From contig JANXXF010000230.1 of the NCBI GenBank assembly GCA_025350775.1, positions 1-5,940 of the forward strand: 5,940 bases of DNA, written 5' to 3'. Made by a program: the position numbers and the translations under genes. The stretch's first letter is position 1, and each line of letters starts with the position of its first letter. The notes below the pieces were generated by a model. It was not told the origin of the DNA. It made no database searches and was given only the letters and a program-made list of their open reading frames with translations. The DNA is from Actinomycetes bacterium. GTDB lineage: Bacteria > Actinomycetota > Thermoleophilia > Gaiellales > Gaiellaceae. Of the stretch, positions 1 to 5,107 are shown piece after piece.

Positions 1-825
1 GGCGCCCGGCTCCCCGGTTGCCGGGTCGCGGGTGAAGACGACCCCCGTGCCAGAGGCAGCGTCGAGGTTGCCGAACACCATCGCCTGCACCGTGACCGCG
101 GTACCGAGGTCGTCGGGGATGCCGCGGAACTTCCGGTAACGGCGCGCGCGGTCGTTGTCCCAGGAGTGCCAGACCGCCTCGACGGCCTCCCACAGCTGCT
201 CGAGCGGGTCTTCGGGGAACGGGCGCCCGGTGGCGGCAATTGCGGCCTTCAGCGCGGCCGCGCGGTCGCGAGCGCCGAGCGCCCCGAGGGCCGCCGCCAG
301 CGCCTCCTCCGGGATGCCGCGAACGATATGCGCGAACCCGTGCAGCAGGCGCGCGTAGACGTCCCAGGCGAAGCTGTCGTCGACCAGCCGCGCGAGCCCG
401 GGCAGCGCCGCCTCGGTGAGGCCGAGGTCGAGCACGGTGTCCATCATCCCCGGCATCGAGGCCGGCGCACCCGATCGCACCGAGACGAGCAGTGGCTCCG
501 CGAGCGCGCCCAGCCGGCGGCCAACGCCCTCCTCCACCGCAGCAAGCGCGGCGAGCACCTCCGCTCGCACGCCGGCCGGCACGGCGCCCTCGGCAGCCAC
601 GGCGCCCTTGCCAGGCACGGCGCCCGCGCCACCCTCGCCACCGGCGTCGCCCCCGCTCGCTTCCCGCCACGCCCGCCAGCCGTCGGTCGAGATCGTGAAG
701 CCGGGCGGGATCGGCAGGCCGAGCGCGTGCATCCGCGCGAGACTTGCCCCCTTCCCGCCCACCAGGCGGACGTCGTCGACGCCGTCGGCAAATGGATGGA
801 CGTACCGGTCGGAGGAGGCAGCCAC
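1..825 (-). CDS. ppdK: Pyruvate, phosphate dikinase, N-terminal part (runs off left edge)
   Basis: PPDK interconverts pyruvate, ATP and Pi with PEP, AMP and PPi in the cytoplasm. The 275 visible residues cover the N-terminal nucleotide-binding (ATP-grasp) region; the phospho-histidine and PEP/pyruvate domains lie outside the window. Family blocks seen in order: GGKGASLARM with Lys25 (equivalent to Lys22 of the Clostridium enzyme), GLPIPPGFTIST (37-48), LLVSVRSGAPASMPGMMDT (112-130) with Arg117 (equivalent to Arg92), SWDNDRA (221-227), GTAVTVQAMVFGN (241-253) and SGTGVVFTRDPATGE (258-272). The start is GTG at 825, because an in-frame TAG lies only four codons upstream (837-835) and no ATG precedes the GGKG block. 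No clear Shine-Dalgarno is seen, but a GATAGT -10-like hexamer ends 8 nt before the GTG. Oddity: residues 57-84, where the family normally has a short helical link, form a Gly/Ala-rich insert containing three GAV repeats. The gene is divergent from the crotonase gene. The identification is secure; only the start is uncertain. Confidence 0.95.
   Translation of the reverse strand, partial: MAASSDRYVHPFADGVDDVRLVGGKGASLARMHALGLPIPPGFTISTDGWRAWREASGGDAGGEGGAGAVPGKGAVAAEGAVPAGVRAEVLAALAAVEEGVGRRLGALAEPLLVSVRSGAPASMPGMMDTVLDLGLTEAALPGLARLVDDSFAWDVYARLLHGFAHIVRGIPEEALAAALGALGARDRAAALKAAIAATGRPFPEDPLEQLWEAVEAVWHSWDNDRARRYRKFRGIPDDLGTAVTVQAMVFGNLDAASGTGVVFTRDPATGEPGA
580..633. repeat. Three 18-bp tandem units inside the PPDK gene
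   Basis: The 10-mer CACGGCGCCC occurs at 580, 598 and 616, exactly 18 bp apart; the remaining 8 bp of each unit diverge. On the minus strand the units encode GAVPGK, GAVAAE and GAVPAG (PPDK residues 68-85), so the period preserves the frame. It sits in a low-complexity Gly/Ala linker between the first PPDK motif and the VSVRSG block, a place likely to tolerate length change. Confidence 0.7.
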
Positions 826-833
826 GTCCAGCG

Positions 834-839
834 ACTATC
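834..839 (-). promoter_or_regulatory. Candidate -10 hexamer (GATAGT) for the PPDK gene
   Basis: Read on the minus strand, GATAGT keeps the A at position 2 and T at position 6 of an actinobacterial -10 and ends 8 nt before the GTG at 825. Transcription would begin at or next to the start codon, giving a leaderless or nearly leaderless mRNA. I see no convincing -35 hexamer, so this rests on position and one motif. Confidence 0.35.
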
Positions 840-879
840 TCGGCTGCGGCCGCCTCCGCCCAGCCGCGAGCCACACCGC

Positions 880-899
880 GCTTGGCGCTTCCTCCAAGC
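880..899. promoter_or_regulatory. 20-bp inverted repeat, possible operator
   Basis: GCTTGG at 880-885 is the exact reverse complement of CCAAGC at 894-899, separated by 8 bp. It lies roughly midway between the divergent PPDK and crotonase start codons, where a dimeric repressor could control either gene. A six-base half-site in sequence this GC-rich can arise by chance, and no regulator gene is in the window. Confidence 0.3.
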
Positions 900-941
900 A
901 CCGGCGACAGCGCCCGCTCGCGGCCGGGCGGGCTCTCGCCG

Positions 942-947
942 TAGAGT
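942..947 (+). promoter_or_regulatory. -10 hexamer (TAGAGT) for a leaderless crotonase mRNA
   Basis: TAGAGT matches the TAnnnT actinobacterial -10 consensus and is followed by exactly six bases before the ATG at 954. Its transcription start would therefore fall on the A of the start codon. The absence of a Shine-Dalgarno before this ATG agrees with leaderless initiation. The -35 region (about 918-923) is not recognisable. Confidence 0.55.
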
Positions 948-953
948 CACCGC

Positions 954-1754
954 ATGAGCTACGAGACGATCCGGGTGGAGCGCGCCCGCGAGGGCGTGGA
1001 TGTGCTGACCCTCGCGCGCCCGCAACGGCTGAACGCGCTGACGTGGGCGGGTGTCGAGGAGATCCGTGACGCGCTCGCCACGATCGCCGCCGACACGACC
1101 TGCCGGGTCGTCGTCCTCACGGGCGAGGGCCGCGGCTTCTGCGCCGGCCTCGACATCTCGGTGGACGACCCGATCGGCGGCAACCGCACCGTGCAGGACG
1201 TTTTCCACAAGCAGGAGCGAATCGCCGGCGTGAGCCTCGCGCTGCGCCTGCTGCCGCAGCCGGTGATCGCGGCGGTGAACGGGCCGGCCGCGGGCGGCGG
1301 GCTGGCGTTCGCGCTGGCCTGCGACCTGCGCATCGCCTCGTCGGCAGCGTTCTTCGTCGCATCGTTCGTGCGCATCGGCCTGTCCGGCGGCGACCTCGGC
1401 AGCTCGTACCTGCTGCCGCGCGTCGTCGGCCTCGGCATGGCGTCGGAGCTGCTGCTCACGGGCCGCCGCGTCCAGGCCGACGAGGCCCTGCGCATCGGCC
1501 TCGTCAACCGCATCGTCGAGCCGGACGAGCTGCTGGAGAGCGCCTTCTCGCTCGCCGCCGAGATCGCGCGCAACTCCCCCTTCGGCGTGCAGATGACGAA
1601 GCAAGTGCTGGCCCGCAATATCGACGCCGACTCGCTCGAGGCGGCGCTCGAGCTGGAAAACCGCACCCAGACGCTGACGACCCGCACCGACGATCTCCGC
1701 GAGGCGCTCGCCGCGTTCCTGGAGAGCCGCGAAGCCAACTTCACCAACAGCTGA
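954..1754 (+). CDS. Enoyl-CoA hydratase/isomerase (crotonase) superfamily protein lacking both catalytic Glu
   Basis: This 266-residue protein has normal crotonase length and fold signatures and probably acts on an acyl-CoA thioester in the cytoplasm. The two oxyanion-hole blocks are intact: GEGRGFCAGLD (57-67) and AAVNGPAAGGGLAFALACDLRIAS (106-129). However, aligned with rat mitochondrial hydratase, the general acid/base residues Glu144 and Glu164 fall on Ala118 and Phe138. The following segment IGLSGGDLGSSYLLPRVVG (141-159) carries Asp147, in a region where other superfamily members such as MenB and 4-chlorobenzoyl-CoA dehalogenase place a catalytic Asp. It is therefore unlikely to be a classical hydratase; hydrolase, isomerase, lyase or decarboxylase chemistry are all open. 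The ATG at 954 has no Shine-Dalgarno but sits six bases after a TAGAGT -10, suggesting a leaderless mRNA. It is the first gene of the rightward cluster, and its stop overlaps the ribosome-binding site of the next gene. Fold certain, reaction unknown. Confidence 0.93.
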   Translation: MSYETIRVERAREGVDVLTLARPQRLNALTWAGVEEIRDALATIAADTTCRVVVLTGEGRGFCAGLDISVDDPIGGNRTVQDVFHKQERIAGVSLALRLLPQPVIAAVNGPAAGGGLAFALACDLRIASSAAFFVASFVRIGLSGGDLGSSYLLPRVVGLGMASELLLTGRRVQADEALRIGLVNRIVEPDELLESAFSLAAEIARNSPFGVQMTKQVLARNIDADSLEAALELENRTQTLTTRTDDLREALAAFLESREANFTNS

Positions 1755-1758
1755 GGAG
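1753..1758 (+). promoter_or_regulatory. Ribosome-binding site overlapping the crotonase stop codon
   Basis: GAGGAG begins inside the TGA stop of the crotonase gene and ends 6 nt before the ATG at 1765. The arrangement supports translational coupling of the two genes and fixes the start of the VOC protein. Confidence 0.75.
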
Positions 1759-1764
1759 CCCCCG

Positions 1765-2301
1765 ATGCCGAGCCTGCCGACCGACCGCAGCTTCTTCCAG
1801 AACGCCTGGGTGGTGGACGACGTCGAGGCAGCGATGCGCCGCTGGACGGAGACGCTCGGCGTCGGCCCGTTCTTCGTCGGCGACTACACCGCCCTGCTTA
1901 CCGACACGACCTACCGCGGCAAGCCGGCGCCGCTCTCGATGAAGATCGCGATCGCGCAGGCCGGCCCCGTGCAGATCGAGCTGATCGAGCCGACCACCGA
2001 CGGCCCCACCGCCTACCGCGACACCGTGCCCGCCGGCCGCGACACCTTCCACCACATGTGCACGTGGTCGCACGACTGGGAGGCCGACCAGGCCACCTAC
2101 GAGAGCCGCGGCTGCCCGCTCGTCTCGTTCGGCCGGCTCGCCCACAACGGCATGCGCTTCGGCTACTTCGACACCACCGCGCAGCTCGGCTGCATGGTCG
2201 AGCTGTTCGAGTGGCACGAGGCCGCCGTCGAGGGCTTCGCCGGGATCGCCGAGGCGGCGAAGGAGTGGGACGGGTCGGAGCCGGTGCGCTGGGTGACGTA
2301 G
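1765..2301 (+). CDS. VOC superfamily protein (glyoxalase / methylmalonyl-CoA epimerase-like fold)
   Basis: A 178-residue vicinal-oxygen-chelate protein with paired beta-alpha-beta modules, at residues 9-75 (SFFQNAWVVDD through VQIELIEP) and 92-150 (RDTFHHMCTW through MVELFEW). The VOC fold usually binds a divalent metal through one residue at the start and one at the end of each module. Three of these are visible: Glu72, His96 or His97, and Glu146. The first ligand, usually His, falls at Gln12-Asn13, so metal binding may be altered. The pattern resembles stand-alone actinobacterial and proteobacterial Glyoxalase_4-type proteins found near catabolic genes. The start is fixed by a GAGGAG site 6 nt upstream. 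It is ten bases downstream of the crotonase gene and surely cotranscribed, so an acyl-CoA epimerase, isomerase or lyase role in the same pathway is a reasonable inference. Substrate unknown. Confidence 0.88.
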   Translation: MPSLPTDRSFFQNAWVVDDVEAAMRRWTETLGVGPFFVGDYTALLTDTTYRGKPAPLSMKIAIAQAGPVQIELIEPTTDGPTAYRDTVPAGRDTFHHMCTWSHDWEADQATYESRGCPLVSFGRLAHNGMRFGYFDTTAQLGCMVELFEWHEAAVEGFAGIAEAAKEWDGSEPVRWVT

Positions 2302-2306
2302 GTGCT

Positions 2307-2332
2307 CCGACGGCGGCGCGCGAGCCCGTCGG
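2307..2332 (+). other. Intergenic hairpin after the VOC gene
   Basis: CCGACGG (2307-2313) and CCGTCGG (2326-2332) are perfect inverted complements around a 12-nt loop, five bases after the VOC stop. No T-run follows, so it is a weak candidate terminator; an mRNA-processing or stability hairpin within the operon is as likely. Confidence 0.35.
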
Positions 2333-2361
2333 CCTCCGGCAAACCGCTTGATCGGCAAGCG

Positions 2362-2367
2362 AAAGGA
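2362..2367 (+). promoter_or_regulatory. Ribosome-binding site deciding the SIS gene start
   Basis: AAAGGA lies 7 nt before the ATG at 2375. It favours that ATG over the in-frame TTG at 2348, which has no comparable site and would add nine charged, non-conserved residues. Confidence 0.7.
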
Positions 2368-2374
2368 CACCGAG

Positions 2375-3391
2375 ATGACCGCAGTCTTCAACCTCGACCG
2401 CCAGATCGCGTCGGAGCCGGACGCCGTGCGCCAGGTGTTGGCGACCGCCGCGTTCCCGCCGCTCGACCCCACCCGGCCGATCATCTTCACGGGGATCGGG
2501 ACGTCGCTGCACGCTGCGCGCATCGCGGCCGAGTGGATCAGCCGGCTCTCCGCCGGGGAGGTTCGCCCGCACGCCCTAGACGCACACGATGTCGGCACGA
2601 CGGCCGCGCTCACCGCCCGCGATCAGGTCGTCGTGATCAGCCACCGCGGCTGGAAGACCTTCCCCAGCGCGGCGCTGCAGCGGGCCGGGGCCGCAGGCGC
2701 GGCGACGGTCGCAATCGTCGGGCTGGAGGCGCCGGAGCAGGCGGCCGACCACACCGTGCGCACGTGCGCGAACGAGACCTCGGGCACCTTCAGCGTCTCG
2801 TATCTGGCGTCGCTCGCGGCGCTCGGGCGCCTGGCCCAGCAGTTCGATGTGGCCGGGCGGGCCGGCTTCGCGGACGGGCTCGAGGGACTTCCCGCAGCCA
2901 TCGAGGCAACGATCGGGCTCGGCGACCTGCCAGCTGCTGCCGCAAAGGTGCAGTCGGCCCCCATCATCCTGATCGTCGGCTTCAACCGCGACCTGCCGAC
3001 CGCGCAGGAGGCGGCGCTAAAGATCAAGGAGGGCGCCTGGCAGTGGACCGAGGGCATGCCGCCCGAGTTCGCCCTTCACGGCACGCCCGCCGGCTACCAG
3101 CAGGGGATGGCGGCGGTGCTCATCGAGCCCGCTGAGGACGACGGCGGGCGGACGGCTACCCTGCGGGGAGCTCTCGACGAGCTCGCGCTCGGGCCTGTGC
3201 TCACCTGCGGCGAGCGCCCCGACACAGACCTGCCGTTCGTCTCGCCCCACCCGCTGCTGCGGCCTGTTACCGGCATCATCCCCTTCCAGCGGCTCACCGC
3301 CGAGCTCGCGCGGCTCCGCAACACCAACCCCGACACGATGCACGGCAGCCGCGAGCCATGGCAGTCCGTGATGACCGGCCTGCGGCTCTGA
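2375..3391 (+). CDS. Double-SIS-domain protein, GlmS isomerase-domain-like (no glutaminase domain)
   Basis: A 338-residue protein with two sugar-isomerase (SIS) domains, the fold that binds phosphosugars in the isomerase half of glucosamine-6-phosphate synthase and in AgaS/FrlB-type deglycases. The first domain contains IIFTGIGTSLHAARIAAEW (36-54) and VVVISHRGWKTFPSAAL (85-101), where the usual SxSGxT-type phosphate loop is altered to SHRGWKT. The second contains IILIVGFNRDLPTAQEAALKIKEGAWQWTEGMPPEFALHG (197-236); Glu231 and His235-Gly236 parallel the ExxHGP segment of GlmS. The C-terminus PFQRLTAELARLRNTNPDTMHGSREPW (303-329) matches the closing helix and NPD motif of the group. There is no N-terminal Cys-type glutaminase, so it is not GlmS; aldose/ketose isomerase, deaminase or deglycase activity is possible. 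The start is the ATG with AAAGGA 7 nt upstream. It is 73 bp after the VOC gene on the same strand and probably in the same operon. Family secure, substrate unknown. Confidence 0.88.
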   Translation: MTAVFNLDRQIASEPDAVRQVLATAAFPPLDPTRPIIFTGIGTSLHAARIAAEWISRLSAGEVRPHALDAHDVGTTAALTARDQVVVISHRGWKTFPSAALQRAGAAGAATVAIVGLEAPEQAADHTVRTCANETSGTFSVSYLASLAALGRLAQQFDVAGRAGFADGLEGLPAAIEATIGLGDLPAAAAKVQSAPIILIVGFNRDLPTAQEAALKIKEGAWQWTEGMPPEFALHGTPAGYQQGMAAVLIEPAEDDGGRTATLRGALDELALGPVLTCGERPDTDLPFVSPHPLLRPVTGIIPFQRLTAELARLRNTNPDTMHGSREPWQSVMTGLRL

Positions 3392-3421
3392 CGGGCACGC
3401 ACGGCACCGTCCGAAATGCCG

Positions 3422-3427
3422 TATGGT
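3422..3427 (+). promoter_or_regulatory. Candidate -10 hexamer (TATGGT) before the 343-residue protein/selenoprotein pair
   Basis: TATGGT fits TAnnnT and lies in the 83-bp gap after the SIS gene, 47 nt before the ATG at 3475. It would give the last two genes their own start, with a leader of about 40 nt. No clear -35 is seen about 17 bp upstream. Cotranscription with the upstream genes remains possible. Confidence 0.35.
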
Positions 3428-3474
3428 CGCCAGGGACGAGAGCATCAACCTGGTGCGGAGGCAAGGCTATACCG

Positions 3475-4506
3475 ATGACGACAGCGAGCGCAGTCGACGA
3501 CATTGAGGCGTGCTTCGAGGCCGGCTGGACGGACGGCCGCCCTGTGGTGCCACCGACGCGCGAGCGGGTCGAGCGGATGCTCGGCGCCTGGGCGTCACGG
3601 CGCGACGAGGTGGTGGCGGTGCTGGCACCCGGCCAGGGCCGCGCGACGGTCGAGAAGATCGCCGCCAATGCCGTCATGGCCGGCTGCCTGCCCGAGTACC
3701 TGCCCGTCGTGATCGAGGGCGTCCGCGCGCTCGCAGACCCGGGCTTCGATCTTGAAGACTGTGTGACGACGGTGCACTCGGTGAGCCCGATGCTGCTCGT
3801 CAATGGCCCGATCGCCGAGCAGCTGGAGATGAACGGGCGCGCGAACGCGCTCGGCCAGGGCAACCGTGCCAACGCGACGATCGGCCGCGCCCTGATGCTC
3901 GTCATCCAGAACATCGGCCTGGCGCGTCCCGGCGGCCTCGACGCGACAACAATGGGCCAACCCGGCAAGTTCGGATTCTGCTTCACCGAGAGCCCCGAGT
4001 CGCCGTGGCCCCACTTCCAGCTCGACCGCGGCTTCTCCGCCGACGACTCCACCGTGACGGTCTACGGGGCCGACGCGCCGTTCTGCATCGCCGACTTCGG
4101 GCGGCCGACGCCGGAGGGCCTGATGGAGTCAGTCGCACACTCGCTGACGGTGCCCGGCTCGTACAACTTCTTCTTCCGCAAGGAGCTCTGGCTCGTCATG
4201 TCGCCCGAGCACGCCGACGCGGTCGCGCGTGCCGGCTGGAGTAAGGACGACGTCCGCCGGTTCATCTTCGAGCACGTCCGGCTCGAGGCCGGGGTCCTCA
4301 AGCGGCGCAGCCTCTACGGCTTTGCCGACGCGGTGGTGGTGCCAGACTGGTACGCGGACGCCGAGGACGGCGACCTCATCCCGATCTGCACCCGCGCCGA
4401 CCAGGTGCAGGTGGTGTGCGCGGGCGGGGCGTATGGCGGATACACTTCGGGGATCCTCGGCATGGGCAACTCTGTCACCAGGAAGATCGCAGGGGCGGAC
4501 GCGTGA
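3475..4506 (+). CDS. Conserved protein of unknown function, partner of the downstream selenoprotein
   Basis: This 343-residue protein is of a type I recall as a conserved hypothetical in actinobacteria and proteobacteria, with no assigned activity. Strongly patterned segments are WTDGRPVVPPTRERVERML (18-36), GRATVEKIAANAVMAGCLPEYLPVVI (55-80), VTTVHSVSPMLLVNGPIAEQLEMN (97-120), GQGNRANATIGRALMLVIQNIG (127-148), GQPGKFGFCFTESPESPWPH (161-180), DDSTVTVYGADAP (190-202) and VVCAGGAYGGYTSGILGMGNSVTRKI (313-338). Cysteines at 13, 71, 96, 169, 204, 305 and 315 are candidate redox partners. No signal peptide or membrane segment is visible, so it is probably cytoplasmic. ATG 3475 is chosen because family-like sequence starts there, AAGG lies 8 nt upstream and GGAGG 13 nt upstream; ATG 3358 would overlap the SIS gene and add an unpatterned 39 residues. 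Its TGA overlaps the next GTG (GTGA), implying translational coupling with the selenoprotein. Membership of a conserved family is likely; function is unknown. Confidence 0.88.
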   Translation: MTTASAVDDIEACFEAGWTDGRPVVPPTRERVERMLGAWASRRDEVVAVLAPGQGRATVEKIAANAVMAGCLPEYLPVVIEGVRALADPGFDLEDCVTTVHSVSPMLLVNGPIAEQLEMNGRANALGQGNRANATIGRALMLVIQNIGLARPGGLDATTMGQPGKFGFCFTESPESPWPHFQLDRGFSADDSTVTVYGADAPFCIADFGRPTPEGLMESVAHSLTVPGSYNFFFRKELWLVMSPEHADAVARAGWSKDDVRRFIFEHVRLEAGVLKRRSLYGFADAVVVPDWYADAEDGDLIPICTRADQVQVVCAGGAYGGYTSGILGMGNSVTRKIAGADA

Positions 4507-5033
4507 GCACCAGCCTCGTCAGCCCTGTCGCCGACTCGTTCGAGCCGCGTGCGCTCGCGCCGCGTGCACAGACGATCGAGGGGACGGTCGCCCTCGTCGA
4601 CGGGATGCTGAACTCCAAGGGGCATTGGGGCCAGGGCATCCTCGACGGGATCGAGGACGAGCTGTTGCGGCGCCACCCGCGCGCCAGGGTCGAGCGGATC
4701 GGCAGGCCGCAGATCGGCGCGACACCGGCCGAGGTGTGGGCCGCAGCGATGGCCGACCGCTACGCGGCGCTCGTGATCGCCGCCGGCGACTGAGCGACCT
4801 GCACGTCGCGCAGTGTGCGCGACATGATGGCGGCGGAGCTCCGCGGCGTGCCGACGACGCTCGCGGTAATCGGCTGGCTCGACGGCATGGCCGAGGAGAC
4901 GAAGCGCACCGCCGGCATGGGCGACCTGCCGACGACGCCGATCGGCAAGAGCTTCTTCGGGTTGACGCGCACGCAGATCGCCGAGGCGGTGCGCGAGGTC
5001 GCGCCCGCCGTCGTCGACGGCATCAGCGGCTAG
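4503..5033 (+). CDS. Selenoprotein with in-frame UGA (Sec97), UGSC-type family, variant U-A-T-C motif
   Basis: Read through the TGA at 4791, this gene encodes 176 residues ending at TAG 5031. The N-terminal half includes FEPRALAPRAQTIEGTVALVDG (13-34), like the opening of UGSC-type (seleno)proteins, then IIa-type hydrophobic strand AALVIAAGD (88-96). Sec97 follows, then ATCTSRSVRDMMAAELRGVPTTLAVI (98-123) and a tail with PIGKSFFGLTRTQIAEAV (146-163). The Gly-Asp-Sec-x-x-Cys-Thr-Ser arrangement matches the family's GDUGSCTS motif, with Ala-Thr replacing Gly-Ser; Sec97 and Cys100 form a CxxC-like redox pair. A hairpin suited to a bacterial SECIS starts 11 nt after the UGA. The GTG start at 4503 overlaps the upstream stop and has AGGGG 7 nt before it. 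Codon use is the same on both sides of the UGA and no ribosome-binding site precedes the later ATG codons, arguing against two genes. Substrate unknown; a thiol/selenol redox role is inferred. Alternative: a genuine stop, or a TGC-to-TGA mutation. Sec insertion needs selA, selB, selC and selD elsewhere in the genome. Confidence 0.85.
4791..4793 (+). other. Recoded UGA codon, predicted selenocysteine 97
   Basis: TGA lies in frame 96 codons after GTG 4503, following Gly-Asp and preceding Ala-Thr-Cys (Cys codon at 4800-4802). Protein-like sequence continues in the same frame to 5033. A Sec residue three positions before a Cys is the expected layout for a selenol/thiol redox site. Confidence 0.83.
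4798..4830 (+). promoter_or_regulatory. Candidate bacterial SECIS element
   Basis: GTCGCGC (4805-4811) pairs perfectly with GCGCGAC (4817-4823) around the 5-nt apical loop AGUGU (4812-4816). Below a C/A mismatch, 4802-4803 pair with 4825-4826; after two further mismatches, 4798-4799 pair with 4829-4830. There are 18 nt between the UGA and the loop, and a G is the second loop base followed by U. These agree with the known bacterial SECIS layout, in which SelB reads a GU-containing apical loop shortly downstream of the UGA inside the coding sequence. Seen by eye; no folding energy was computed. Confidence 0.75.
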
Positions 5034-5083
5034 CCGACGGCACGGGGCCGGCGCCTACGGGCGCGTCAGGCGGTGGGCGTCGG
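5034..5083 (+). terminator. Candidate structured terminator between convergent genes
   Basis: An inner hairpin GCGCC-TACG-GGCGC (5051-5064) carries a UNCG-class tetraloop, and an outer helix can form between CCGACG (5034-5039) and CGTCGG (5078-5083). It begins immediately after the selenoprotein stop. There is no T-run, so intrinsic termination is uncertain, although high-GC actinobacteria often lack one. The rest of the 74-bp spacer to 5107 shows nothing else. Confidence 0.35.
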
Positions 5084-5107
5084 GCGGCGTGCGCTGTTCG
5101 GCGCCGC

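Noticed and set aside
166..957. Plus-strand open frame of 263 codons over the PPDK gene
   Set aside because: It is the antisense shadow of PPDK, whose minus-strand motifs are unmistakable; the translation is low-complexity Arg/Pro/Ala.
444..1604. Long open frame on the minus strand (386 codons) crossing the PPDK/crotonase intergenic region
   Set aside because: It is antisense to the crotonase gene and out of frame over PPDK, its Arg/Ala/His-rich translation has no recognisable motif, and long spurious frames are expected at this GC content.
1741..2613. Minus-strand open frame of 290 codons opposite the VOC gene and the start of the SIS gene
   Set aside because: It is antisense to two well-supported genes and shows no domain motifs.
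3358..3474. Upstream ATG 3358 as the start of the 343-residue protein
   Set aside because: It would overlap the end of the SIS gene, add 39 residues without family-like pattern and cross the TATGGT promoter candidate; ATG 3475 fits better.
4503..4793. Pseudogene explanation (nonsense mutation) for the in-frame TGA
   Set aside because: There are no other stops or frameshifts, the stop is UGA exactly at the expected Sec position of a redox motif, and a SECIS-like hairpin follows at the right distance.
4815..5033. Separate small gene starting at GTG 4815 or ATG 4824/4827
   Set aside because: No ribosome-binding site precedes these codons, the frame is continuous with 4503-4793, and the region up to the UGA shares the conserved Sec/Cys motif context, so read-through is the better explanation.
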